NCBI GenBank assembly: GCA_037439685.1
Contig: JBBIVO010000017.1
Coordinates: 1-29,303, forward strand
DNA: 29,303 nucleotides
DNA from: JAGTRB01 sp037439685
GTDB lineage: Archaea > Thermoproteota > Bathyarchaeia > TCS64
Direction: 5' to 3'
Made by a program: the position numbers and the translations under genes. Below are positions 1-7,599 of this stretch, piece after piece. The notes under the pieces are model-generated. The model was not told the DNA's origin. It saw nothing but the letters and a program-made list of their open reading frames with translations, and did no database searches. The first letter of the stretch is position 1; every line of letters begins with the position of its first letter.

Positions 1-106
1 CAGGAGCTATACGGGACCTAGCCGTGCAAATTCTTCCCAGAATCCCCAATTCAAGAGTTTTTATAATCCTCTCCCACTTTTCCTCTACTTGTTTAATCAA
101 AATCAT
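1..106 (-). CDS. Partial hypothetical protein, N-terminal 35 codons
   Basis: An open frame starts at an ATG at 106 (a GTG at 109 is the alternative) and runs off the left edge without a stop. The visible protein begins MILIKQVEEKWERI and is lysine/glutamate-rich and amphipathic, ending near RSRIAP at the edge. I do not recognise the family. An A/T-rich stretch at about 120-160 could hold its promoter. It lies downstream of, and on the same strand as, the VapBC pair, separated by about 75 bases. Codon use is AT-rich like the toxin-antitoxin genes and unlike the core genes to the right. It could also be a chance frame, since only about 100 bases are visible. Confidence 0.4.
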   Translation of the reverse strand, partial: MILIKQVEEKWERIIKTLELGILGRICTARSRIAP

Positions 107-179
107 CACATCAACAAAAAATTTTCGACACTTGTGATTAAGGTTAAATAGTATTTTATTTTTAGAGTAAAAGTCTTCT

Positions 180-635
180 TCACGTAGTGAGCATACTTCT
201 TAAGCCTTCTGTACTCGCAGTTTCATAAACCCCTTTATCCCCAGTAAAAAACTGTGCAGCCTTCACTGCTTTGGCTGAAGCTATTTGAAGGGCGTCAGCC
301 TCATATATGTGATACTTCTCGATTATGTTCCAGCTTTCAATCAGCAATTTAAATTTAACAGGCACAAGCATCAATACTCCAAGCCGTAGCAACCTCCGCG
401 CTTCGATGAGAAAACGCCTTTTAACTGTCAGGTAGTCTTCTGGACTAAGTACACCCCTTACACAAGCCTTATCAAAAGCTCCAATCGTTTCTCCTATGTT
501 CCAAGAGCTGAAAGCCATAGATAATTCTCCCGAGTAAGCTTTTAAATAAACATCTCTAATAACACTGCTTCCAGGTTCCTCAATATATCTTTTAACTATG
601 CTGCTTGAATCAAGATAAGCTATCGGCTCTCTCAT
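180..635 (-). CDS. vapC: VapC-type PIN-domain ribonuclease toxin
   Basis: A 151-residue PIN-domain protein, the usual VapC length. PIN toxins are Mg2+-dependent ribonucleases that cut tRNA, rRNA or mRNA when freed from their antitoxin. The acidic active-site residues are in the right places: D9 in YLDSSSIVKRY, E49 in WNIGET, D114 in YEADALQIASA and D133 in FFTGDKG. The gene overlaps the upstream VapB-like gene by 26 bases, so the two are translationally coupled. The RNA target cannot be read from sequence. The toxin looks intact. Its AT-rich codon use marks it as accessory compared with the GC-rich genes from 1.67 kb on. Confidence 0.9.
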   Translation of the reverse strand: MREPIAYLDSSSIVKRYIEEPGSSVIRDVYLKAYSGELSMAFSSWNIGETIGAFDKACVRGVLSPEDYLTVKRRFLIEARRLLRLGVLMLVPVKFKLLIESWNIIEKYHIYEADALQIASAKAVKAAQFFTGDKGVYETASTEGLRSMLTT

Positions 636-885
636 CCCTCAAGGACCTCACGAAAACGCTTACGAGACCAGCCCTAGGCTTTATAGGTTCAAAATCTATC
701 TCATAACTTTCAGCTTCACCTATTCCTTTGAGAGCCTCATCAAACATCTCCTCAAAAAGCTCTTCCCTAATGAGCTCCTCAAGAGCTTGACTAACTTCTA
801 AGCCTCTTCTAGCCACCCTTAACTTAAACTTCTCCCATAACTCTTTGTCCGCATATATACTTGTCTTGATCTTAGCCATATACAC
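610..885 (-). CDS. vapB: VapB-type antitoxin
   Basis: A 91-residue protein directly upstream of and overlapping VapC. The N-terminus (KIKTSIYADKELWEKFKLRV) has the short beta strand then helix pattern of a ribbon-helix-helix DNA-binding antitoxin, which would dimerise and repress its own promoter. The acidic C-terminal half (EEMFDEALKGIGEAESYEIDF) is the expected unstructured toxin-neutralising tail. The longest frame starts at GTG 885. An in-frame ATG at 879 is equally likely and leaves a GGCGGTG element just ahead. A TATA-like GTATTTAAAC at 912-921 on the minus strand is correctly placed. The family call rests on context and fold pattern. Confidence 0.8.
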   Translation of the reverse strand: MYMAKIKTSIYADKELWEKFKLRVARRGLEVSQALEELIREELFEEMFDEALKGIGEAESYEIDFEPIKPRAGLVSVFVRSLRDERADSLS

Positions 886-1033
886 CGCCTGTACCGAATA
901 TACCTAAATCAGTATTTAAACCTTTCCGCAGCCCAAAACAAATACGATATAGCTTCCAATAATGGAAAGATGGAAAGCTATGTTGGACTTTCCCTTAGCA
1001 GATCGATTCAAGACTTAAGATGGCCATAATAGA

Positions 1034-1123
1034 CTAACTTTCTAATACCTTTTCCTTAAGCTCGCTTATAAACTCGTATTTTTCCAGATAATTTAATAAG
1101 TCTTCGAGGCTCTTCGTCTCAAC
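1034..1123 (-). pseudogene. Relic of a small protein-coding gene (C-terminal end)
   Basis: Twenty-nine codons read like a real protein C-terminus (ETKSLEDLLNYLEKYEF and on to KVLES, then TAG at 1034-1036). The frame is closed upstream by an in-frame TAG at 1124-1126, and the residues before that stop (RVLEAK) are in the same frame. The piece has no start codon. The lysine/glutamate/leucine helix pattern resembles antitoxin or HEPN-type accessory proteins, but the fragment is too short to assign. It begins just after the 3' end of the RNA candidate. Confidence 0.25.
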
Positions 1124-1136
1124 CTATTTGGCTTCT

Positions 1137-1273
1137 AAAACTCGGTTCTGTCGCGCGCTGATTCGGGAACACATTGGTCTTTACGACCCGTATTCTGGCC
1201 GAATCGCGCTTTGAGCTGCCAGGTTAGTGGGCTTAACGCCCGGATGAGTGCGCGCGATGAAGCTCGCAATAGC
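1137..1273 (-). ncRNA. Candidate structured non-coding RNA of about 135 nt
   Basis: A GC-rich island in AT-rich DNA, preceded on the minus strand by a TATA box at 1294-1303 that would place the start near 1273. The minus-strand RNA has a closing stem UCGCGCGC/GCGCGCGA (1250-1257 with 1151-1158). It also has a long hairpin: GAUUCGG/CCGAAUC (1199-1205 with 1160-1166), a 3-nt bulge, GAAUAC/GUGUUC (1190-1195 with 1167-1172), then GGUC-GUAAA-GACC (1185-1188 with 1176-1179). A second small hairpin, GGGC-GUUAA-GCCC, lies at 1229-1241, and a U-run follows at 1137-1140. One pair in the long hairpin is G-U in the minus-strand transcript, which would be A-C on the plus strand, so minus is favoured. I cannot match it to a known RNA family. 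Confidence 0.5.
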
Positions 1274-1293
1274 TCCTTCAACTTTGAATCCAC

Positions 1294-1303
1294 TTTTTAT
1301 ATA
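1294..1303 (-). promoter_or_regulatory. TATA box of the small RNA candidate
   Basis: TATATAAAAA on the minus strand is a near-ideal archaeal TATA element. It lies about 25 bases ahead of the GC-rich island, and no protein frame starts at the matching distance. Confidence 0.5.
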
Positions 1304-1672
1304 GAAGAGAGAAGGTAAGGTGAGCCAAACAGGCATTATGACTGTAGAAGGCATAAACCAAGCTGGAATCTCTCAATACATAGCACCTAGGAATATGCCA
1401 AATTCTATTATCAATAGAGAGAATGTTAGAAAAATCTAGTATAACTTCATAAAGAAGCAAAGGGATTATGATGCAGCATATTTATCCGTTTTAATCTTCG
1501 AATAAGTCGTTTTCAGGAATCTTAGAAAATGCAATGTTAATCATCCGTTAATAGAGGATTAGTAGTTAAGAGTTCATCATCCCATCCTAGCCTATATCCC
1601 AGCTGGGCCTGCGCCCGAATGGTTGAAATATCCTCAGTATAATACCGATCTGTAAGGGGGCCTCAAAGCGAA

Positions 1673-2731
1673 ATGTCCAGATATGGGGTTGAGGGCTTCT
1701 CCGACGAGGAGTTGGATTACTACTCGAGGCAGATGGTCCTCACCGAGTTCGGGCTGGATGGCCAGAGGAGACTGAGAGGGAAGAGGGCCTGCATAGTCGG
1801 CCTTGGAGGCCTAGGGAGCATCATATCCACCCAACTTGCCTCTATGGGAGTTGGGCATCTGAGGATCGTGGACAGGGACATCGTCGAGATCTCGAACCTC
1901 CAGAGGCAGCACCTCTACGGGGTCGATGTTATCGGCCTCCCGAAGGTGGAGGCTGCAGCCCAAAGGCTGAGGAGGCTGAACCCCTTCGTAGAGGTTGAGC
2001 CCCTGCCGGTATCCCTCAACCCAAGGAATGTCGAGAGGATCCTGGAGGGGGTTGACGTGGTTCTGGACGGGCTGGACAGGATGGCGCCGAGGTACACTGT
2101 AAACAGGGCCTGCGTGGGGAAGGGGATCCCATACATCTATGGGGCTGCCATAACCAATGTGGGCAATGTATCAACGATCATACCTGGGGAGACCGCCTGC
2201 CTAGAATGTTTTCAAGGAGGCCTCGACGATGCCTCTCTGCCCACATGCGCCGTCGTCGGCGTGAACCCCTCCATCGTGAACATCGTAGCGAGCATCCAGG
2301 CCTCGGAGGCCATAAGGCTCCTCTTGGAGAGGAGGCCTAAGCTCGCCAACACCCTCCTCTTCTGCGACTTGGAGTCCCTGACCTTCGAGAGGATCAGCCT
2401 CATGAGGGCTGAGAGGTGCCCCGTATGTGGAGGGGGCTACCATCAACCCCCTCCGTTTGTGAAGGTTGAAGAGATATGCGGGAGGGAGGGTAGAAGCGTC
2501 TTCGTGGTAAACCCGGAGGAAGAGTACAGGCTGGACATGGGGAAGGCCGAAGAGAGGCTGGTCAAGTTAGGCTTCAATATAGACCGGAGGGGCGAGATGG
2601 GGATAACCTTCTCAGGTTCAAAGGGGTTCAAGGGGAGCCTTCTCCAGAGCGGTGCCTCCATCATTGAAGGGGCTAGAGACCGCGAAGAGGCCTTAAGGAT
2701 AAGCCGTGAGATACTCGAGCATTTATTTTGA
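1673..2731 (+). CDS. ThiF/MoeB/HesA-family adenylyltransferase (E1-like) with C-terminal extension
   Basis: A 352-residue E1-like enzyme that would adenylate the C-terminal glycine of a ubiquitin-like sulfur carrier (MoaD or ThiS type) for molybdopterin, thiamine or tRNA thiolation. The nucleotide-binding loop GLGGLG is at 43-48, with D67 after it, the NLQRQ motif at 75-79 and D135 downstream. Zinc ligands are C176/C179 (CLEC) and C249/C252 (CPVC), and the likely catalytic cysteine is C192 in PTCAVVGV. MoeB proteins normally end near residue 250-260. Here about 90 further residues follow, with alternating strands and helices (VFVVNPEEEYRLD, then SLLQSGASIIEGA), and no rhodanese cysteine motif is visible. 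No MoaD/ThiS gene is in the window. The neighbouring MobA favours a molybdenum/tungsten cofactor role, but that is inference. Confidence 0.88.
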   Translation: MSRYGVEGFSDEELDYYSRQMVLTEFGLDGQRRLRGKRACIVGLGGLGSIISTQLASMGVGHLRIVDRDIVEISNLQRQHLYGVDVIGLPKVEAAAQRLRRLNPFVEVEPLPVSLNPRNVERILEGVDVVLDGLDRMAPRYTVNRACVGKGIPYIYGAAITNVGNVSTIIPGETACLECFQGGLDDASLPTCAVVGVNPSIVNIVASIQASEAIRLLLERRPKLANTLLFCDLESLTFERISLMRAERCPVCGGGYHQPPPFVKVEEICGREGRSVFVVNPEEEYRLDMGKAEERLVKLGFNIDRRGEMGITFSGSKGFKGSLLQSGASIIEGARDREEALRISREILEHLF

Positions 2732-2792
2732 ATCCTTATTCCACGTAAAACACCATAAAATCGATCTCAAATAATTGAAGATGTCTCACTCT

Positions 2793-3521
2793 TCATCTAT
2801 TTTGATAAGGATTTGGAATAACTCCCCTAATAAATTTTTCCGCTCTCAACAAATCTTCTATAATGTTTATATTGAAAAATGTGACCAAATGTGGGTCAAC
2901 ACCTCTAATCTCATCTGTATTTATATAGACTACCCTATTTAATCGTCTAATCATATCTCTGCATGAGCTTTCATCGCCGTGAAGGGCTTCCTCGCCCGCC
3001 CTCAACGCGGAGGAGGTTCTGTAGAGGGCCTGGAGGGGCTCAATATACCCGTTAGGCCATCTCGGGATGACCGCATCCCCCCCTCCGACTCTCTTATAGA
3101 GGAGTCTCAAGACGTCCAATTTGACGAATGGGGTGTCACATGGCAGGACAAGGGTATGCTCCGAGTCGATGCCCATCATCCCGGATACCATCCCAGCCAG
3201 AGGCCCCCCATCCTCAACCACATCCTCTGAGAGGGTTACACCCGAGGGAATGATCGAAGCGTATCTATCTAGGCCCCCCCTTCCCACAACGATCACGACC
3301 TCGTCGGGCTTAAGCTCCAAGGCCCTCTCGACCACATGAAGGAGCAGAGGCTTTCCACAGAGATCGAGGAGGCCTTTATCCCTACCCATCCTCTCACCTC
3401 GCCCCCCCGCTAGGATGACCACTCCGAGACCGTCCAGATGGATTCTCCTCCCCCATCGCCGCCTCGTCTCGAAGGATATCGACTCGATTGGATTGACAAC
3501 CAAGTCTTTAGACCTTAGCAA
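2793..3521 (-). CDS. mobA: MobA-like molybdenum cofactor guanylyltransferase
   Basis: This enzyme joins GTP to molybdopterin to give the guanine dinucleotide form of the Mo/W cofactor. The nucleotidyltransferase signature LAGGRGERMGRDKG is at 37-50, the metal-binding LPCDTPF at 126-132 (D129), and the family EPLQALY at 161-167. The 242-residue frame starts at TTG 3521, but about 30 residues precede the usual MobA N-terminus. A TATA-like element at 3532-3538 sits so close that transcription would begin near 3509, so the true start is probably downstream, at TTG 3503 or GTG inside GLGVVILAGG. It converges with the ThiF-like gene across 61 bases. Function is secure; which enzymes receive the cofactor is unknown. 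Confidence 0.9.
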   Translation of the reverse strand: MLRSKDLVVNPIESISFETRRRWGRRIHLDGLGVVILAGGRGERMGRDKGLLDLCGKPLLLHVVERALELKPDEVVIVVGRGGLDRYASIIPSGVTLSEDVVEDGGPLAGMVSGMMGIDSEHTLVLPCDTPFVKLDVLRLLYKRVGGGDAVIPRWPNGYIEPLQALYRTSSALRAGEEALHGDESSCRDMIRRLNRVVYINTDEIRGVDPHLVTFFNINIIEDLLRAEKFIRGVIPNPYQNR

Positions 3522-3821
3522 TTAAAATACCTATAAAGTTGGCGCTGGCCCTTTTTTTATGAAGCTATATCGCGATGAGGATATGATATAAAATCCTTAT
3601 AAAAACATAGACAGAAAGAGATAAATTATATGGTGAACTAAATAAAAGCGATTAGTCCGAAAATTGAGTCGAAGAATAGGGTAAGGCCTCCCATCGCTCT
3701 CTCTCCCGATAAATACCGCCATTTAGCAAGCCCTTTAAGCCTCCAGTAGTCGAGGCCTAGATTATGATATAATGATTTTGAAATTAAGATCTGCCTCGCT
3801 TTAGGTTGGCTCTCTTACCCA
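3522..3821. other. AT-rich intergenic region, no gene seen
   Basis: Three hundred bases between the start of mobA and the end of the reductase gene. There are several AT-rich promoter-like stretches, including the mobA TATA (3532-3538), and a T-run at 3551-3557. An inverted pair AGGCCTC/GAGGCCT (3684-3690 and 3752-3758) brackets a tRNA-sized piece that has no T-loop, so I do not call a tRNA. No reading frame with protein character is present. Confidence 0.5.
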
Positions 3822-5021
3822 TTATTTACCCATTAGCTTAAAGGCTTGGAGGGCCTTCTCGACGATTTTCATCTTATAGTCCATGCGGCATAGTATCAGC
3901 CTCATCAGCATCTCCTCGTCTATCCATCCCCTCTTAGCCGCGAGGGATATGGCCTCATCTGAGGCTAGGAGGATGTCGGCCATCCTCCTCAGCCTTAGGG
4001 AGTTCTCCAGAACCCTCCCGACCTGCCTCCTCCACTCCGCCTCGTAGAGGGATATGGGCCTCTCCACGTTTAGGTGCTCCACAGCGGCATCTCCCGCTAT
4101 CCTGCCGCAGATCAGGGCTGGCGGGATACCGCCCCCCACGGTTGGGATGGTGTGGCCAGCCGCATCGCCGACGACTAAGATGTTCCCAGCGACGGTCTTC
4201 TCCATCGGCCCTCCCACTGGTATGCATCCCGCCTTCACAGCGGTTGCCTTACCCCTCCTCAGCCTCTCGGAGGCTGGAGAGCGCCTCAAGAAGCTCTCCT
4301 GATAGTCCCTGACGTTTAACCCTCCCTCCATGTATGGGGGGCGTATACCCGTCCCGACGTTGGCCACATCCCCCCCCTTCGGTATTATCCAGGCATAGGC
4401 TCCGGGCGCGTATCTCCTCCCGAAGTACATCTCTACGCACTCCCCTTCGACATCGACGTCGACCATCTCATACTGGTAGCCTACGCTGTAGTCTATGGGG
4501 TTCCTCGAGACCGGTAGGCCGGCTCTCCTGGCTATGAGGGAGTAGGCTCCGTCGGCCCCTACCACCAGCCTCGACCTGACCTCAACCTCTCCTCCAACCC
4601 CCCTCGCCTTCACCCCTCCCCCTGGTAGGAGGTCTATAACGCTGGTCAGTGGGGCTATCTCCGCCCCAGCCCTCGCTGCCTCCTTGGCGAGGTGGCTATC
4701 GTAGAGCTTCCTCTCCACGACGACCCCGCTGAAGGGGACCGTCACCTCCTTCAATCCATCGAGGTTGAACCTGACGTACTTGGTCCTGTTGGCGATACAC
4801 CATGTGGGGGGGTCAAAGAGCTCCTCTAGGTCGACTGCGTCTGGTGCCAGGCGCCTCATCTCCTCCAGGCTTGGGAGGAACTCTCCACACTTGTCCGGGA
4901 TGCCTATCTCGATGTTCCTGCTGATGAGGAGAACCTTCAGGCCCCCCTCAGCCGCAGCCCTCGCCGTGGTGGAGCCAGCCGGGCCGGCTCCGACAACCAC
5001 TAAGTCATAGGTCTCCTCCAT
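3822..5021 (-). CDS. Geranylgeranyl reductase family flavoprotein
   Basis: A 399-residue FAD enzyme that reduces double bonds in geranylgeranyl chains. In archaea it saturates membrane lipid chains, and relatives saturate menaquinone tails. The dinucleotide-binding motif GAGPAG is at 11-16, VVGADGAYS at 153-161, the family YxWxxP element as YAWIIP at 209-214, and the FAD phosphate-binding GDAAGHTIP at 285-293. C45 in the DKCGEF segment matches the active-site region of characterised archaeal reductases. There is no transmembrane segment, so it is probably peripheral to the membrane. The start is ATG 5021, 36 bases after the end of the polyprenyl synthase gene, so the two form an operon. Context (MenA, UbiE) allows either lipid or quinone tails as substrate. 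Confidence 0.9.
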   Translation of the reverse strand: MEETYDLVVVGAGPAGSTTARAAAEGGLKVLLISRNIEIGIPDKCGEFLPSLEEMRRLAPDAVDLEELFDPPTWCIANRTKYVRFNLDGLKEVTVPFSGVVVERKLYDSHLAKEAARAGAEIAPLTSVIDLLPGGGVKARGVGGEVEVRSRLVVGADGAYSLIARRAGLPVSRNPIDYSVGYQYEMVDVDVEGECVEMYFGRRYAPGAYAWIIPKGGDVANVGTGIRPPYMEGGLNVRDYQESFLRRSPASERLRRGKATAVKAGCIPVGGPMEKTVAGNILVVGDAAGHTIPTVGGGIPPALICGRIAGDAAVEHLNVERPISLYEAEWRRQVGRVLENSLRLRRMADILLASDEAISLAAKRGWIDEEMLMRLILCRMDYKMKIVEKALQAFKLMGK

Positions 5022-5057
5022 CCCTCTTTCGCCTCAGCCGATCGAAAATGATAGGTG

Positions 5058-6038
5058 TCAAGGCTCTTGATCTCTCACCTCATCTGGGTTGAAGCCTCGG
5101 TAATAGCTGTCTAGAAGGTATCTGAGGCTGTTCAGGGCCTCGCTCTGCTCGAAGGTGCTCAGTATCTCCCCTCCCCTCTCCGCGTACTCCCTCATCCGCT
5201 CTAGGCATCTCTCTATGGCCTTAGACCTTAGGAAGATGTTTCTGACCTCTCCTGGGTCGAAGTTCTCCCTCCTCCCCATGAAGATCTCCGTGAGGAGTTT
5301 CCTCTCGTCCTCGGAGAGAGAGGGGGACTCCCTTGCGTATATGTATGGGAGGTTCATATCCCCGTTCATCAGATCGCTTAGGCCTGTGGCCTCCTCAGCC
5401 GAGGCGACTCCTAGGATGTCATCCCTGATCTGGTAGGCTATTCCGAAGCTCCTCCCAAACCGTGCTAGAAGGGAGATCTCCTCCTCTCCTCCTCCGGCCA
5501 TGATGCCCCCCAGGGAGGCTGAGGTCTCGAAGAGGCTTCCACTCTTAAGGTATGCCATCCTCAGGTAGGTCTCTGCTGTGGCCTCCCTTCTGCGGTAGTG
5601 GGTCTGGAGGGCCACCCCCTGGACCATCTTAGACGCCGCCTCGGAGAGCCTCCTTATCACCTCCAGCCTCCCCGTCTCAGCTGCATACCTGAGGCCGAGG
5701 CTTAGTAGGAGGTCTCCCGCAAGGACGGCGGTGTTTATCCCAAAGGCAGAGTGGACCGTTGTGGTCCCCCTCCTAATCCTGTCCCCATCAACTATGTCGT
5801 CGTGGATGAGGGTTCCATTGTGGATCAGCTCCAGGGCGAGGAAGGCGCTCCTCGTATCCCTGTAGTCTCCTCCCAGCAGCTCACAGCTGAGGACGCAGAT
5901 TAGGGGCCTGAGCCTCTTACCTCTGGTCCTCAACATATGCCTTATGGGGGCCTCAAGCACGGCCTCAACCTCTAAGCTTAAATCCTCTATGGCTTCCTCT
6001 ATGAAGCTCCGCCTCTCTCTAATCCTGTCGGGGATCAT
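5058..6038 (-). CDS. Polyprenyl diphosphate synthase, probably long-chain
   Basis: A trans-isoprenyl diphosphate synthase of 326 residues that condenses isopentenyl diphosphate onto an allylic primer. The first aspartate-rich motif is DDIVD at 80-84 and the second is DDILG at 206-210 within YQIRDDILG. KRLRP at 41-45 binds diphosphate. The fifth residue before the first motif sets chain length in this family. A bulky Phe there stops archaeal enzymes at C20, while here it is G75, followed by T76. I therefore infer a product longer than C20, fitting a quinone side chain better than a membrane lipid. It is transcribed with the reductase gene and lies opposite the prenyltransferase that would use its product. 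Confidence 0.92.
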   Translation of the reverse strand: MIPDRIRERRSFIEEAIEDLSLEVEAVLEAPIRHMLRTRGKRLRPLICVLSCELLGGDYRDTRSAFLALELIHNGTLIHDDIVDGDRIRRGTTTVHSAFGINTAVLAGDLLLSLGLRYAAETGRLEVIRRLSEAASKMVQGVALQTHYRRREATAETYLRMAYLKSGSLFETSASLGGIMAGGGEEEISLLARFGRSFGIAYQIRDDILGVASAEEATGLSDLMNGDMNLPYIYARESPSLSEDERKLLTEIFMGRRENFDPGEVRNIFLRSKAIERCLERMREYAERGGEILSTFEQSEALNSLRYLLDSYYRGFNPDEVRDQEP

Positions 6039-6212
6039 CGCTCCACATCCAGTCAGGTGGCCCTACCCGCTCCGTAGATATCGCCCCCATCAGTATTTTA
6101 ATCATATCGGTGAACCCCCTTTAAGCGGAGGAGAGGTGAGGAATTGAGCGATTGAGAGGCCGTTTTTATCCTAGAGCCTTATAGGCAAAGGAGGAGGGCT
6201 TAATCGAACAAA

Positions 6213-6222
6213 AAATTTTATA
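6213..6222 (+). promoter_or_regulatory. Promoter of the menA-like gene
   Basis: A-rich sequence followed by AATTTTATA, ending 18 bases before the ATG at 6240. At the usual archaeal spacing transcription begins at or next to that ATG, so the mRNA is probably leaderless. No ribosome-binding sequence is needed or seen. Confidence 0.5.
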
Positions 6223-6239
6223 GGTCTCTCCAGGGCATT

Positions 6240-7142
6240 ATGGCGATGAAGGGCTTCACCCTCTGGTTCATGGAGACCCGCCCCCACTTCCTGATATTGA
6301 CGCCTATAGCCTTCTCGGTAGGGCTTGCAGAGGCGTATAGGGAGGGGGTCCTCGATCCCGTGAGGGCCGTGCTCGGCCTGGTGGGCGTCCTCCTAGCCCA
6401 CATCAGCGTAAATGTCATCAACGACTACTTCGACTATATGAGTGGGCTGGACCTAAGGGTGAGGAGAACCCCCTTCAGCGGCGGGAGCGGCATCCTCCCA
6501 AAGGGCCTCCTGGAGCCAAGGAGGGTCTTCATCTTCTCCCTGACCTGTCTCCTATTGGGCTTCTCCATAGGTGTATACTTCGCCTTCGTCGTCGGGTGGG
6601 TGGTTCTGCCCATCATAACCATCGCAGCCCTCACGATCTACCTCTACACGACCCATCTCAGCCACCGGTACTTGGGAGAGCTCTTCACGGGTCTAAACTT
6701 CGGCCCCCTCGTCTCCTTGGGGGGTTACCTCATCCAGACAGGTCGATTAGCTCTTTCGCCCATGGTCTCCGGAGCGGTGCCAGGGATCCTAATAGGCACC
6801 CTCCTGTTCCTCAACGAGTTCCCAGACGTTGAAGCCGATAGGTCGGTGGGGAGGAAGAACCTCGTTACCCTCCTCGGCCTGAGGAGGGCATCTAAGATGT
6901 ATGTGGGTCTCGTCGCGTCCGCATATATCTGGGTGGTCCTTCACATCCTATTGGGGTCGATGCCCCCCACCGTGCTCATAACTCTAGCTACTGCTCCCCT
7001 CGCCTTGAAGGCCTCAATAGGCGTCATGAGATACCATGAAGACTTGGAGCTCCTTATACCCTACATGGGGATTAACGTCCTCCTAGTCCTCTCAACCACC
7101 CTAGCCACAACCCTTGGCCTCATCCTAGACGCCCTTCTATGA
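6240..7142 (+). CDS. menA: UbiA-family prenyltransferase, MenA-like
   Basis: A 300-residue polytopic membrane enzyme that attaches a polyprenyl chain to an aromatic ring, probably the menaquinone precursor DHNA. Both catalytic aspartate motifs of UbiA proteins are present: NDYFDYMSGLD at 61-71 and NEFPDVEAD at 192-200. The second matches the MenA subgroup (NEFPD) rather than the archaeal lipid enzyme DGGGP synthase. Hydrophobic segments fit eight or nine membrane helices. The start is ATG 6240, or ATG 6246 two codons in, both close to the predicted transcription start. The gene is divergent from the polyprenyl synthase, sharing a 201-base promoter region. The remaining quinone-ring genes (MenB/E or futalosine type) are not in the window. 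Confidence 0.88.
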   Translation: MAMKGFTLWFMETRPHFLILTPIAFSVGLAEAYREGVLDPVRAVLGLVGVLLAHISVNVINDYFDYMSGLDLRVRRTPFSGGSGILPKGLLEPRRVFIFSLTCLLLGFSIGVYFAFVVGWVVLPIITIAALTIYLYTTHLSHRYLGELFTGLNFGPLVSLGGYLIQTGRLALSPMVSGAVPGILIGTLLFLNEFPDVEADRSVGRKNLVTLLGLRRASKMYVGLVASAYIWVVLHILLGSMPPTVLITLATAPLALKASIGVMRYHEDLELLIPYMGINVLLVLSTTLATTLGLILDALL

Positions 7143-7599
7143 TAGGCCCCACGGAGCGAGGCTCGGCTTATCTCCTAAGCCCCTACTATGAAGCCTTACA
7201 GCCTTTATGTGGGGGAGGAATCAGAGCATAATATCCCTTTAGGCCATCAGCGGAGGCGTCCCTGACACCTTTCTCTGGAGGGGGGAGCCCTTAGGAGCAT
7301 CCTTCGCCACTCTCGAGTAGAAGGATTTGGACATGGATGTCGGCATTACATCCTCCTCGGCTTCAGGCCTAAGGATCTCTAATGTGGGCGGTGTGGGGGC
7401 GAGCCAACTGCCTACAGGCTTGGAGGGAACCATCAGAGCGATGCCTCAGATCGGTTGAAATATCCTCTTCGGAACCATCTTACCCCTCTAGCCCTATGGC
7501 CGATATTAACGGGTAAGAGGGTGAAAAACCTCGTCGGCCCTTCCATGGCTTAGGGCTAGAGGAGTATCCACCATGGCCCATCATGGCTCTAGGAGAGAG
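7143..7599. other. Intergenic region with terminator-like hairpin
   Basis: About 460 bases between the convergent menA-like and ubiE-like genes. A hairpin sits at 7165-7181, 22 bases past the menA stop. A 64-codon frame on the minus strand (7239-7433) has acceptable codons but an unfamiliar, proline-rich product (GSWLAPTPPTLEILRPEAEE in its first half) and no clear promoter. I leave it uncalled. Nothing else is recognisable. Confidence 0.5.
7165..7181 (+). terminator. Hairpin after the menA-like gene
   Basis: GGCTTA-TCTCC-TAAGCC is a perfect 6-bp stem with a 5-nt loop shortly after the stop codon. No U-run follows directly, so its terminator role is a guess from position. Confidence 0.3.

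Larger units (their letters stand above)
886..1672. other. AT-rich intergenic region holding a gene relic and an RNA candidate
   Basis: No intact gene is seen in about 790 bases. The stretch holds the vapB promoter (near 912-921), a decayed reading frame (1034-1123, minus) and a GC-rich foldable element (about 1137-1273, minus) with its own TATA box. From 1310 to 1672 I see only AT-rich sequence and the leader of the ThiF-like gene, with a G-run at 1656-1660 ahead of its ATG at 1673. A 60-codon frame on the minus strand at 1278-1460 overlaps the RNA promoter and has no protein-like features. Confidence 0.6.

Noticed and set aside
1137..1273. 5S rRNA on the minus strand (GUUAAGCCC and ACUCAU resemble archaeal 5S)
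   Set aside because: The CCGAAC loop element and the normal helix II-V layout are missing, and the long three-part hairpin does not fit 5S.
3684..3758. tRNA-like 75-nt piece with a 7-bp AGGCCTC/GAGGCCT acceptor-type stem (minus strand)
   Set aside because: No T-loop consensus, no D-arm and no anticodon arm; AGGCCT is self-complementary, so the pairing is weak evidence.
7239..7433. 64-codon minus-strand frame between menA and ubiE
   Set aside because: No promoter or ribosome-binding site, unfamiliar proline-rich product; not strong enough to call.
1621..7467. The 15-mer GGTTGAAATATCCTC at 1621-1635 and 7453-7467
   Set aside because: One exact 15-base match in a 29-kb window is near chance expectation, and the flanks differ.
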